NCBI GenBank assembly: GCA_027064585.1
Contig: JAMOPI010000017.1
Coordinates: 1 to 47,368 of the forward strand
Direction: 5' to 3'
Source of the DNA: Candidatus Desulfofervidaceae bacterium
GTDB lineage: Bacteria > Desulfobacterota > Desulfofervidia > Desulfofervidales > Desulfofervidaceae
Length of the DNA: 47,368 nt
Position numbers and translations under genes: made by a program. Within the stretch, counting starts at the first letter, position 1. The number at the start of each line of letters is the position of its first letter. This document shows, in pieces, positions 8,957 through 17,434 of the stretch. The notes under the pieces were generated by a model. The model saw only the letters and a program-made list of their open reading frames with translations. It did no database searches and was not told where the DNA came from.

Positions 8957-9352
8957 ATGAGCAAGGCAGTAAAGGTTTTGGCTTTGGTTATTATAGGGGT
9001 ATTTTGTGCTATTTTAGAGGCTCAGGCAAGTGTATTGGCGCAAAAGACGCAAAGATTATATGGAGCTCACTTTTGGTTTTACAAAAGGAAATTTCCTACC
9101 CAAACTGGTTATGTGATGACGGATTTTGGTCCAGGGAACATCAAGTTTTTAGAAAGGATAGATATTGTCGTAGATAAGGATCAAACGGTTAATGGTATTC
9201 TTATTGTTTACAAGACCCCTGACGGCATTCAAAGAAAGGTCTTTCTTAGAAATGTCCAGGGATGGACATTTGAATTTCCACCTAGTCCAAACGCAGTCTC
9301 AAAGGACGTCCTCATTCGGGTGGTTAATCCAGAAATGTTAATTGAACCATAA
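8957..9352 (+). CDS. Small secreted protein of unknown function
   Basis: A 131-residue protein with a typical signal peptide: positive N-terminus (MSKAVK), a hydrophobic core and an Ala-Gln-Ala-Ser region near residue 25 where cleavage is likely. The mature part is about 105 residues with alternating hydrophobic positions, suggesting a small beta-rich domain, and it has no cysteines. The ATG at 8957 is chosen over an in-frame ATG at 8945 because GGAGGT sits six bases before it and spans the earlier ATG. I do not recognise the family. It is probably periplasmic or surface-attached and is transcribed alone or with the polyamine genes. Confidence 0.7.
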   Translation: MSKAVKVLALVIIGVFCAILEAQASVLAQKTQRLYGAHFWFYKRKFPTQTGYVMTDFGPGNIKFLERIDIVVDKDQTVNGILIVYKTPDGIQRKVFLRNVQGWTFEFPPSPNAVSKDVLIRVVNPEMLIEP

Positions 9353-9372
9353 ATTTAGTGGAGTGAAAGGGA

Positions 9373-9401
9373 TTGACGTTCTATGATGAAAGATGAAGAA
9401 T
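9373..9401 (+). promoter_or_regulatory. Candidate promoter of polyamine operon
   Basis: TTGACG (9373-9378), 17 nt and AAGAAT (9396-9401) lie just after the stop of the secreted-protein gene and about 30 nt before the decarboxylase ATG. The -10 is weak, so read-through from upstream is also possible. Confidence 0.4.
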
Positions 9402-9431
9402 GCGCAACAACTATGAGATAGGTAGGTTTCT

Positions 9432-10604
9432 ATGGTCAGAAAATTTAGAATAGAAAATTGGCACCGCAAGATTGTCACCAAAAGAACACTCCTTAAGGCC
9501 TTGTCCTTTGTTGATGCGCATCCGGATTTACGTACGCCCGTGCTTTTAATGGACAAGGAAAAGATTTTAGAAAATGCCAGTCTGGTTGGTAAGACCATTC
9601 CTAATAGCCATGTATTTTATGCGGTAAAGGCCAATGCAGATAAGGCGGTGTTGAGCCTTTTAAAAGATAAAGAAATTGGCTTTGAGATTGCCTCTGAAGG
9701 TGAGTTGGATTTGTTGATAGACTTAAACATCTCGCCAGAACGCATTATTACCAGCAATCCCATTAAGTCTGTCCCCTTTATCCAAAAAGCCTATCATTAT
9801 GGTGTGCGCTACTTTGCCTTTGACTCGTTAACGGAGTTGAGAAAGCTTGAAAAATACGCCCCTGGCTGCGAGGTATATGTAAGACTAGCCGTGCCCAATG
9901 AAGGTAGTGAGTGGCCTTTAAGCAAAAAATTTGGCGTAGAACTGGATGAGGCCTTTATCCTTTTGCAAGAGGCAAAGAAAAAGAATAAGGTCAATCCGAC
10001 AGGTATCACCTTTCATGTTGGCTCACAGTGCTTAAATGTATATAACTGGTATATCGCCATAGAAAAGGCCAAACAGCTTTGGCAAAGGTGTGCAGAGGCG
10101 GGAATTGAGCTAAAGATGTTGAATATTGGCGGGGGATATCCTATAAATTACACCCGCGTTGCCCCGGATATTAAAGAAGTAGAGGCGTACATTAGCCGGT
10201 TTTTAAAAGAAAAGTTTTCTGATAAAATAGAAGTCTTCATTGAACCAGGCCGGGCTATTGTAGGCGATGCGGGTATTATGGTGGCAAGGGTATTGGGTAA
10301 GGCCGTGCGCAATTATGAAAATTGGCTTTATTTAGACGTAGGGGTGTTTAACGGCTTGATGGAGAGCTTGGGCGGTATTAAATATACGTATATTCCAGAA
10401 GAAGCTACTCATGCGTCTTCTTCATATAAAAAGTGGACTGTTGCCGGGCCAAGTTGTGATAGTATGGATGTGATCGCCAAGCATGTAGATTTGCCAGAGG
10501 TAGATGAGGGTATGTTGGTGCTTATTCTTTCGGCTGGTGCTTATACGGTGTCTTATGCTTCAGAGTTTAATGGGTTTCCTATTCCAGAAGTGATTTTAAT
10601 ATAG
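9432..10604 (+). CDS. Fold-type III ornithine/lysine decarboxylase
   Basis: A 390-residue PLP enzyme of the alanine-racemase-fold decarboxylase group. The PLP lysine lies in YAVKAN (about residue 61). A glycine-rich phosphate-binding loop (IGGGYPI) and an EPGR motif follow. GPSCDSMD near residue 341 carries the Cys and Asp that ornithine decarboxylases contribute across the dimer interface. It should make putrescine from ornithine, or cadaverine from lysine, for the spermidine synthase encoded next. The sequence does not settle the substrate, and diaminopimelate decarboxylase is unlikely given the neighbours. Confidence 0.85.
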   Translation: MVRKFRIENWHRKIVTKRTLLKALSFVDAHPDLRTPVLLMDKEKILENASLVGKTIPNSHVFYAVKANADKAVLSLLKDKEIGFEIASEGELDLLIDLNISPERIITSNPIKSVPFIQKAYHYGVRYFAFDSLTELRKLEKYAPGCEVYVRLAVPNEGSEWPLSKKFGVELDEAFILLQEAKKKNKVNPTGITFHVGSQCLNVYNWYIAIEKAKQLWQRCAEAGIELKMLNIGGGYPINYTRVAPDIKEVEAYISRFLKEKFSDKIEVFIEPGRAIVGDAGIMVARVLGKAVRNYENWLYLDVGVFNGLMESLGGIKYTYIPEEATHASSSYKKWTVAGPSCDSMDVIAKHVDLPEVDEGMLVLILSAGAYTVSYASEFNGFPIPEVILI

Positions 10605-10614
10605 GAGGCTATAA

Positions 10615-11448
10615 ATGATCAAATTTATAGAAAACGAACCCTTTTCTCCGGTGCAATATATGTATGAGGTGGAAAAGGTTTTGTTTAAAGGCAAAAGCCC
10701 TTATCAGGAGATTATTGTTTTTGAAAGCCCGGACTTTGGCCGGATTTTGGTTTTAGATAACATTGTGCAGCTAACGGAAAAAGATGAGTTTTTTTACCAT
10801 GAGATGCTTACCCATGTAGCCATGCATGTCCATCCAAATCCGAAGCGAGTGGTAGTTATTGGTGGAGGTGATGGTGGTACGGTAAGGGAGGTCTTAAAGC
10901 ACGACACGGTGGAGAAGGTCTATCTGGCCGAGTTGGACAAAAAGGTAATTGAGGTATCTAAGGAATACCTGCCATTTGTTGCCTGTGCCTTTGATGACCC
11001 TCGCCTTGAGATTCACATTACCGATGGCTCTGAATTCATCAAAGAGGCCAAAGACATAGATGTGATCATCGTGGACTCTACTGATGCCATTGGCGTGGCC
11101 CGCAGTCTTTATGCCGAGGAATTTTTCAGGCATGTAAAGAAGGCCTTAAAAGGTGATGGGCTTTTTGCTACCCACAGTGAGTCCCTGTGCTTTCATAAGG
11201 ATGTTACCATTGAAATTCAAGAAACCCTTAAAAAGGTCTTTCCCATTGTAGACCTATACTCCATTCCCATTGCCACCTATCCTGGCAATTGGTGGAGTTT
11301 TTCCATTGCTTCTATAAAATATAACCCTAGGAAACCACAGCGTCCGCCGGTAAAGGGATTAAGGCTCTATGATGCTGAAGTGCATACTTGGAGCTTTTTG
11401 CCCAAGTCCCTTTATGAGCGGATTATGAACAAAACCTTGCATTGGTAA
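10615..11448 (+). CDS. speE: Polyamine aminopropyltransferase (spermidine synthase)
   Basis: A 277-residue enzyme that transfers aminopropyl from decarboxylated S-adenosylmethionine to putrescine or a related diamine. The aminopropyl-transferase signature VVIGGGDGGTVREVLKH (about residues 80-96) forms the nucleotide pocket. The catalytic aspartate segment VIIVDSTDAIG lies near 150, and the gatekeeper loop follows. An AGGAGG site lies 7 bases before the ATG. It sits 10 nt after the decarboxylase gene, in a three-gene polyamine unit. Thermophiles sometimes use such enzymes for longer polyamines; that cannot be told here. Confidence 0.93.
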   Translation: MIKFIENEPFSPVQYMYEVEKVLFKGKSPYQEIIVFESPDFGRILVLDNIVQLTEKDEFFYHEMLTHVAMHVHPNPKRVVVIGGGDGGTVREVLKHDTVEKVYLAELDKKVIEVSKEYLPFVACAFDDPRLEIHITDGSEFIKEAKDIDVIIVDSTDAIGVARSLYAEEFFRHVKKALKGDGLFATHSESLCFHKDVTIEIQETLKKVFPIVDLYSIPIATYPGNWWSFSIASIKYNPRKPQRPPVKGLRLYDAEVHTWSFLPKSLYERIMNKTLHW

Positions 11449-11471
11449 AAATAAAGGAAAGGAGGGGAGAA

Positions 11472-11954
11472 ATGAGTGTAGTCCACAATCCTAGAGGTTT
11501 TCACCTTATCATTGATGCCTTGGAGTGTGATTTGGGCCGGATTGCTGATGACGGTTTTATTCACCGCTTTCTTGATACCTATCCGGCTGAAATCAACATG
11601 ACAAAGATTTCTACCCCTTATGTACGTAGATACTTCTTAAACGGAGCAGAAAGGATTTTTGGCTTTGTCATGATTGCCGAGAGCCATATAAGTGTTTCTA
11701 CCAATATTACTGAGACCAAGATGGATCTGGACATCTACTCCTGTAAGGAGTTTGACATTAACAAGGCCATCAATGATTCTATTGAACTTTTTGGTATTAA
11801 AAAGGGGACGATAAAAGTTATCATACGAGGGCAGCAGTATTTAAAAGTCATAGAAGACATGCTGGCAGGAGGAAAGGAGTTTGAGCAGCGAAGACAACTT
11901 AATCTATCGCAACTTAAAAAGGATTCTTACTTATCTATGGGAAAAGGAGCTTAA
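11472..11954 (+). CDS. speD: S-adenosylmethionine decarboxylase proenzyme
   Basis: A 160-residue pyruvoyl enzyme that makes decarboxylated S-adenosylmethionine. The self-cleavage site is seen in VMIAESHIS, where Ser71 should become the pyruvoyl group; the conserved Cys follows in IYSCKEF near residue 90. The start at 11472 is chosen because GGAGG lies just before it; an in-frame start at 11442 would overlap speE and lacks a site. It completes the decarboxylase-speE-speD set. The last 74 nt overlap the CorC-like gene in another frame. Confidence 0.9.
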   Translation: MSVVHNPRGFHLIIDALECDLGRIADDGFIHRFLDTYPAEINMTKISTPYVRRYFLNGAERIFGFVMIAESHISVSTNITETKMDLDIYSCKEFDINKAINDSIELFGIKKGTIKVIIRGQQYLKVIEDMLAGGKEFEQRRQLNLSQLKKDSYLSMGKGA

Positions 11955-12768
11955 AAGAACAGCCCAATTTGAGGCCACTTTTTACTGGTTCTTAGAAAAA
12001 GGGAAGGAAAGGGGCTTCTTATCAGACGAAGATATCAAGATTATCATAAGGGCTTTTAAATTTAAAGAGAAGACGGCCAAGGAAATTATGGTGCCGGCGC
12101 CTGAGGTAGTGTGTGTTGAGGTAAATACGCAAATAGAAGAAATTGTGAAGATAGTAGTAGAGAAAGGACACACACGGCTACCCATTTATGAGGACAATTT
12201 GGATAACATCATTGGCATCTTACATGCCAAAAATCTCTTACGTTTCTGGCCAAAACATGGGGAGGAAAAGATAGAGCTTAAAGAGATTCTTTTGCCTCCC
12301 CTTTTTGTGCCAGAAACAAAAAAGATTGGGGCCCTTTTAAAAGAAATGAATGCTAGGCACATGCATCTAGCTATTGTTGTAGATGAATATGGTAGTACCG
12401 TGGGTATTGTGTCTTTGGAAGACATCGTGGAAGAAATCTTTGGTGAAATTCAAGATGAATACGACAAAGAAAGCGTAAAAATCATTCATCTGGATGGAAA
12501 TTGCTGGCGAGTTAAGGCCAACATAGACATTGAAGAGTTGGGAGAGGCCATTGGGGTGAAGTTCCCAGAGGGGAAATACGAAACCCTCGCCGGTTTCTTG
12601 ATCAACCTTACGGGCAAGGTGCCCAAACCCAAAGAGGTCATTTCTTATAATGGCCTTGAATTTGTTATTACAAGTGCTACGCCTAGACGGGTGCAAGAAG
12701 TTATCATTAAAAAAATTCTTCCTAAAAAAGAGGAACCCTCAGACCCTCAATCCTTTAGTAAAGGCTAA
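11881..12768 (+). CDS. CorC/HlyC-like protein with paired CBS domains
   Basis: A 295-residue soluble protein related to CorC. The front is a short helical segment, then two CBS domains (about residues 65-185, including VPAPEVVCVE and HTRLPIYED) that usually bind adenine nucleotides. A C-terminal CorC_HlyC domain (about 205-285) includes ETLAGFLI. There is no DUF21 membrane domain. The start is TTG at 11881, preceded by AGGAGGAAAGGAG, so it begins 74 nt inside speD. CorC relatives are linked to Mg/Co transport; the polyamine context might reflect shared cation balance (inference). Confidence 0.82.
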   Translation: MSSEDNLIYRNLKRILTYLWEKELKRTAQFEATFYWFLEKGKERGFLSDEDIKIIIRAFKFKEKTAKEIMVPAPEVVCVEVNTQIEEIVKIVVEKGHTRLPIYEDNLDNIIGILHAKNLLRFWPKHGEEKIELKEILLPPLFVPETKKIGALLKEMNARHMHLAIVVDEYGSTVGIVSLEDIVEEIFGEIQDEYDKESVKIIHLDGNCWRVKANIDIEELGEAIGVKFPEGKYETLAGFLINLTGKVPKPKEVISYNGLEFVITSATPRRVQEVIIKKILPKKEEPSDPQSFSKG

Positions 12769-12775
12769 ACAAGTT

Positions 12776-13128
12776 CCAAAATCCGTGATTGCCCTCCAAG
12801 AAACTCCAGAAGTATGGCATAATAAAACAATTTTTTTAAAAACATCTTTCACCTAAAAGGTGAGAAAACATTTATCTTTTCCTCAAACCCAATCATAATT
12901 ATAGCGCCTCCGCTCGCTCATGCGGTCAAGGGCAAACCCGCAGGGCGCAGCCTGCGCCAAAGGCGCAGGTCCACAGCGAGCAAAGCGAGCGTAGACCCTT
13001 GACCACCTAACGAGGCCTTGGCGTATAATTTTCTTCAAGTTAAGGAGGAAGGGAAATTCACCAATTTTTGCGGAATACTATAAATCAATCGCGGATTTTG
13101 GGTCAATGTTTAATTTTCAAACAGCCTC
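12776..13128 (-). repeat. Structured intergenic repeat, copy B (about 353 bp)
   Basis: The longest copy, in the opposite orientation to copies A, C and D. The left end CCAAAATCCGTGATTG (12776-12791) pairs with CAATCGCGGATTTTGG near 13086-13101. Beyond that the element extends to TTTTCAAACAGCCTC (13114-13128), the same terminus as in copy A. The core (about 12890-13030) has the complete palindromic arms and the CGAGCGAAGCGAGCG-type runs. Inside is a small hairpin TCACCT-AAA-AGGTGA near 12850, which might terminate the speD-corC transcript. The element starts only 8 nt after the corC stop. Confidence 0.85.
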
Positions 13129-13139
13129 CCTCTTTACCA

Positions 13140-13167
13140 TTTACATTGTTAGCAAAAGAGTTATAAT
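13140..13167 (+). promoter_or_regulatory. Candidate promoter of alaC-hom-apgM
   Basis: TTTACA (13140-13145), 16 nt and a perfect TATAAT (13162-13167) lie about 35 nt before the alaC ATG. A GGAGAGG ribosome site follows at about 13186. The promoter sits directly outside repeat copy B. Confidence 0.55.
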
Positions 13168-13201
13168 CCTTTTTTGAAATTGTTAGGAGAGGGTAAAGAT
13201 T

Positions 13202-14392
13202 ATGACTGAATGCTTAGAAGATGTCTTTCCCCGAATTAAGAGGTTACCTCCTTATGTGTTTGCCGTGGTTAATCAGTTGAAGATGGAAGCGAGACGGCGG
13301 GGAGAGGATATTATTGATTTAGGCATGGGTAATCCAGATTTACCTACCCCTAAACATATTGTAGATAAGCTAATAGAAGCCGCACAAAAACCCAAAAACC
13401 ATCGTTATTCTGCCTCTAGGGGTATAAAAAAACTGCGCATGGCCATTGCCGATTGGTATAAACGTCGTTATGATGTAGATATTGATCCAGAAACCGAGGC
13501 GGTAGTGACTATCGGAAGCAAGGAAGGATATGCCCATTTAATGCTTGTTATGCTTGGACCTGGAGATTTGGCCCTTGTCCCTAATCCGACTTATCCTATT
13601 CATACTTACGCCGTTGTCATTGCCAACGCCGATGTGCGTAGTATTCCTTTAACCCCAGAACATGATTTTTTTGAAGAATTAACTAAGGCCACCAGAGAGG
13701 CCTGGCCACGGCCAAAGCTATTGGTCCTTTCTTTTCCCCACAATCCTACTACCAAGATAGTTGACTTAGACTTCTTTCAAAAGATAGTAGATTTTGCCAA
13801 AGAACATAAAATGTGGGTGATCCACGACTTTGCCTACGCCGACCTCGCCTTTGACGGTTATAAACCTCCAAGCTTCCTACAGGCAAAGGGGGCCAAGGAT
13901 GTCGGTGTAGAGTTCTTTTCTATGTCTAAAAGCTACAATATGCCAGGATGGCGGGTAGGCTTCTGTGTGGGCAACGAAAAGATTATCGGCGCCTTAACCC
14001 GTATCAAAAGTTATTTGGACTATGGCATCTTTCAGCCCATTCAAATTGCCTCTATCATCGCCTTAAACGGCCCACAGGATTGCGTTCAAGAGACGGTTCG
14101 CATCTATCAAGAACGGCGTGATGTTTTGGTAGAGGGGTTAAACCGCATTGGCTGGCAGGTAGAAAAGCCCAAGGCAACGATGTTTGTCTGGGCAAAGATT
14201 CCAGAGCCGTTCAGACACTTGGGTTCAGTTGAATTTTCCCTTAAGCTCATTCGTGAGGCAAAGGTAGCCGTCTCACCGGGAATTGGTTTTGGGGAATATG
14301 GTGATGAGTATGTCCGTTTTGCCCTGGTGGAGAATCCGCACCGGATCAGACAGGCCATCAGGGGCTTGAGAAGGCTCTTTCAGAGGGGATAG
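13202..14392 (+). CDS. alaC: Class I aminotransferase, AlaC-like
   Basis: A 396-residue PLP aminotransferase that closely follows E. coli AlaC (YfdZ): RLPPYVF near residue 14, [13 protein letters not shown] near 38, the ASRGIKKLR segment, and the PLP lysine in [12 protein letters not shown] near residue 243. AlaC catalyses glutamate-pyruvate transamination. Located first in a unit with homoserine dehydrogenase, it may also serve aspartate-family synthesis, and an aspartate or LL-diaminopimelate role is possible. Only 3 nt separate it from hom. Length is normal. Confidence 0.88.
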   Translation: MTECLEDVFPRIKRLPPYVFAVVNQLKMEARRRGEDIIDLGMGNPDLPTPKHIVDKLIEAAQKPKNHRYSASRGIKKLRMAIADWYKRRYDVDIDPETEAVVTIGSKEGYAHLMLVMLGPGDLALVPNPTYPIHTYAVVIANADVRSIPLTPEHDFFEELTKATREAWPRPKLLVLSFPHNPTTKIVDLDFFQKIVDFAKEHKMWVIHDFAYADLAFDGYKPPSFLQAKGAKDVGVEFFSMSKSYNMPGWRVGFCVGNEKIIGALTRIKSYLDYGIFQPIQIASIIALNGPQDCVQETVRIYQERRDVLVEGLNRIGWQVEKPKATMFVWAKIPEPFRHLGSVEFSLKLIREAKVAVSPGIGFGEYGDEYVRFALVENPHRIRQAIRGLRRLFQRG

Positions 14393-14395
14393 GAG

Positions 14396-15712
14396 ATGGA
14401 AGCAGTTAAGATCGGACTTATCGGTTTGGGCACTGTAGGCACAGGTGTAGCCAAGATCTTAATTGAACAGAAAAAACTTTTAGAAAAAAAAGTAGGAAAA
14501 CCTCTCATCTTAAAAAAGATTGCAGACCGCGATCTTAAACGACCACGTCCGGTAGATCTTACAGGAATTGAACTCACCACCAACGCAGAGGAAGTGATTG
14601 AGGATCCAGAGATTGATATCCTCATTGAATTGATTGGTGGTTATGAGCCTGCCAAGACCTTCATCCTAAAGGCCATTAAAAACGGCAAGCAGGTAGTCAC
14701 GGCCAACAAGGCCCTTTTGGCCTTACACGGTGAGGAAATCTTTAAGGCCGCGGCTAAACATGGAGTAGATGTGGCCTTTGAGGCCAGCGTCGGGGGAGGT
14801 ATTCCCTTAATTAAAGGCATAAAAGAAGGTTTAGTAGCGAACAACATTCTTCATCTGTTTGGTATCTTAAACGGCACGGCCAATTACATTTTGACCAAGA
14901 TGACCAACGAAGGCATGCCCTTTAAGATTGTCTTAAAAGAGGCGCAGGAAAAGGGTTATGCCGAGGCCGATCCGACCTTTGATGTAGAGGGTATTGACAC
15001 GGCCCATAAACTGGCCATCTTGGTAGCCCTGGCCTATGGTGTGCCGATTAACTTTGACGCCATTTACATTGAGGGAATAAGTCAGATTGAGCCCATTGAC
15101 ATTGAGTTTGCACAGGAATTTGGATATAAAATCAAGCTCTTGGCCATTTCACGATCTACTGAAGCAGGTATTGAAGCAAGGGTACATCCAACGATGATTC
15201 CGGCCGAACACCTCTTAGCTAATGTTAACGGGGCCTATAACGCCCTTTTGGTCAAGGGAGATGCGGTAGGCAATGTGCTCTTTTACGGATTAGGGGCAGG
15301 TATGATGCCTACAGGCAGTGCGGTTGTAAGTGATGTGGTAGATCTGGCCAGAAATTTGATCAAGGGCATTAATCAACGTACCCCTGCTCTGGCCTTTATG
15401 TTAGAGAAGAGAGGGGCCAAACCTATTTTGAGCATGGATGAGCTGGAATTTAAGTATTATTTCCGGTTTGCCGCTATAGATCAGCCAGGAGTACTTTCGT
15501 CAATTGCTGGCATTTTAGGCAAATACAATATCAGTATTGAATCAGTTGTGCAAAAGGGCAGGGAGTTGAATGGGGCTGTGCCTATCGTCATGCTTACGCA
15601 CGAGGCCAAGGAAGCCAATGTCAAACAGGCCTTAAAAGAAATTGAGGGCTTAGATGTCGTTAAGGGTAAGCCCATCTTTATACGAATAGAAGACAGCTTA
15701 AGGGTAGAATAA
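14396..15712 (+). CDS. hom: Homoserine dehydrogenase
   Basis: A 438-residue NAD(P)-dependent enzyme converting aspartate semialdehyde to homoserine. It has the N-terminal Rossmann motif GLIGLGTVGTGV, the catalytic core (VTANKALLA near residue 102 and the GGGIPLIK segment near 131) and GTANYILTKM near 160. A C-terminal ACT domain (about 355-430, PGVLSSIAGIL) probably provides threonine feedback control. It overlaps the next gene by one base (TAATG). No separate homoserine kinase of the thrB type is visible nearby; see apgM. Confidence 0.95.
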   Translation: MEAVKIGLIGLGTVGTGVAKILIEQKKLLEKKVGKPLILKKIADRDLKRPRPVDLTGIELTTNAEEVIEDPEIDILIELIGGYEPAKTFILKAIKNGKQVVTANKALLALHGEEIFKAAAKHGVDVAFEASVGGGIPLIKGIKEGLVANNILHLFGILNGTANYILTKMTNEGMPFKIVLKEAQEKGYAEADPTFDVEGIDTAHKLAILVALAYGVPINFDAIYIEGISQIEPIDIEFAQEFGYKIKLLAISRSTEAGIEARVHPTMIPAEHLLANVNGAYNALLVKGDAVGNVLFYGLGAGMMPTGSAVVSDVVDLARNLIKGINQRTPALAFMLEKRGAKPILSMDELEFKYYFRFAAIDQPGVLSSIAGILGKYNISIESVVQKGRELNGAVPIVMLTHEAKEANVKQALKEIEGLDVVKGKPIFIRIEDSLRVE

Positions 15713-16905
15713 TGGCTAAATTTATTGTGCTGGTTGGTGATGGCATGGGGGATTACTCCCTAGAGACATTAGGCGGAAAGACACCTTTAGAGGCAGCCCA
15801 CACACCTAATATGGACTTTATTGCCTCCCATGGCACTTTAGGTTTGGTGCAGACCGTGCCTGAGGGCATGCCCCCTGGCAGCGATGTAGCCAACATGAAC
15901 CTAATGGGTTTTGACCCTAGGCGTTATCACACCGGCAGAGGACCTATAGAGGCTGCTAGTTTGGGCATAAAAACAGCAGCTGATGATGTCATCTTTCGCT
16001 GTAATCTCGTCACTCTAGGCAAAAGAGACGGCCGGGTCTTTATGGAAGACTATAGTGCCGGCCATATCTCTTCAGAAGAAGCAAGGGAAATCATTTTTAG
16101 CCTAAAGGAGAAATTACCGGCCAATTTCTCCCTTTATCCTGGAATAAGCTATCGGCATATCCTTATCTGGCATAAGGGGAAAGAGGACTTTGTAACCACA
16201 CCTCCTCACGACATCACTGGACAGGAAGTAGCTCCGTATCTGCAAGGACTGCCTGTGGAGATTAAGGAGTTAATGGAGCTCGCTAAGGAAGTGTTGGCAG
16301 TACATCCGGTAAACCAAAGGCGTCTAAAAGAAGGTAAAAGGCCGGCCAATAGCATTTGGCCCTGGGGACAAGGTAAAATGCCTGCCATGCCTTCTTTTGA
16401 GGGAAAATATGGCCTTAAAGGCGCTGTTATCTCAGCGGTGGATTTAATCAAGGGTATTGGCGTATTGGCTGGGCTAAAGGTCATAAATGTGCCCGGGGCA
16501 ACGGGTTATTTGGATACAAACTATAAGGGCAAGGCCGAATATGCCCTTAAGGCCTTAGAGGAATGTGATTTTGTCTATGTACATGTAGAGGCACCAGATG
16601 AAGCCGGGCATGAGGGCAATCTGGCCGCCAAGATAGAGGCGATAGAACGGTTTGATCAAGAGGTAGTAGGCACGATCCTTGCGGCCGCTCAAGAAAAGGA
16701 TATCCATATCCTTGTAACCATGGATCATTATACACCCATTGAAGTAAGAACCCATGTGGCCGAGCCAGTGCCATTTGCCATTCTCTGTAAGATCAATTCC
16801 GAAATAAACGTTCAAAGGGGTTTTTGTGAACGTACGGCCAAGGAAAATGGCATCATTATTGATGCAGGATATAGGCTTTTAGAACTGTTTTTAAAAACAG
16901 CATAA
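15712..16905 (+). CDS. apgM: Cofactor-independent phosphoglycerate mutase-like protein (possible homoserine kinase analog)
   Basis: A 397-residue alkaline-phosphatase-superfamily protein of the archaeal-type aPGAM group. The metal-binding starts VGDGMGDY, SDVANMNLMG (with the phospho-acceptor serine) and the later HVEAPDEAGHEG and TMDHYTP are all present. The general activity is 2- to 3-phosphoglycerate interconversion in glycolysis. Because the ATG overlaps the hom stop by one base, this subfamily member could instead be the predicted homoserine-kinase analog reported in comparative genomics where hom lacks thrB. Sequence alone does not decide. Confidence 0.85.
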   Translation: MAKFIVLVGDGMGDYSLETLGGKTPLEAAHTPNMDFIASHGTLGLVQTVPEGMPPGSDVANMNLMGFDPRRYHTGRGPIEAASLGIKTAADDVIFRCNLVTLGKRDGRVFMEDYSAGHISSEEAREIIFSLKEKLPANFSLYPGISYRHILIWHKGKEDFVTTPPHDITGQEVAPYLQGLPVEIKELMELAKEVLAVHPVNQRRLKEGKRPANSIWPWGQGKMPAMPSFEGKYGLKGAVISAVDLIKGIGVLAGLKVINVPGATGYLDTNYKGKAEYALKALEECDFVYVHVEAPDEAGHEGNLAAKIEAIERFDQEVVGTILAAAQEKDIHILVTMDHYTPIEVRTHVAEPVPFAILCKINSEINVQRGFCERTAKENGIIIDAGYRLLELFLKTA

Positions 16906-16993
16906 CTGCTCTTCTACCCATCTACACATAGACACTTTATTCTCAAGCAATATTGATTGTTGGGTAGTAGTTTCTAAAATAAATGGTAAAAAT

Positions 16994-17265
16994 CCAAAAT
17001 CCGCGATTGATTTGTACCATTCCGCAAAAATTGGTGAATTTCCCTTCCTCCTTAACTTAAAGAAAATTATACGCCAAGGCCTCGTCAGGTGGTCAAGGGT
17101 CTACGCTCGCTTTGCTCGCTGTGGACCTGCGCCTTTAGCGCAGGCTGCACCCTTCGGGCCTGGCCTTGACCGCTAAGCGAGCAGAGGCGCTATAATTATG
17201 ATTGGGTCTTGAAAGGGAAAATCTCCACAAATTACATAGAATTATGCGGTTAACTATATTTAGCA
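16994..17265 (+). repeat. Structured intergenic repeat, copy C (about 272 bp)
   Basis: Same orientation as copy A. It starts with CCAAAATCCGCGATTG (16994-17009) and keeps the shared segment with TTCCTCCTTA. The complete GC-rich core is at about 17064-17195, with TTATACGCC and GGCGCTATAA as outer arms. It ends in the tail seen in copy A but without the final TTTTCAAACAGCC terminus. The rest of the 16906-17434 gap shows no gene; a loose inverted pair CTACCCA/TGGGTAG flanks 16916-16966. Confidence 0.82.
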
Positions 17266-17434
17266 ATTACTGATGGCTTTAAAATCAATTGTCCAACATT
17301 CCCTGCTAAACCCTGCCGTTAGGTGCAAAGGAAATGAATTCATAGATTGGGAAGGAATTTTTTGGGCACCAGAAAAAGCAAAGAAATAAAAGTTAGGTAG
17401 GGGATATCTTTAACCGTCTTTTCATTTGATAATT

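Noticed and set aside
16916-16966. A terminator after apgM
   Set aside because: The inverted pair CTACCCA/TGGGTAG encloses a long loop and is not followed by a U-run.
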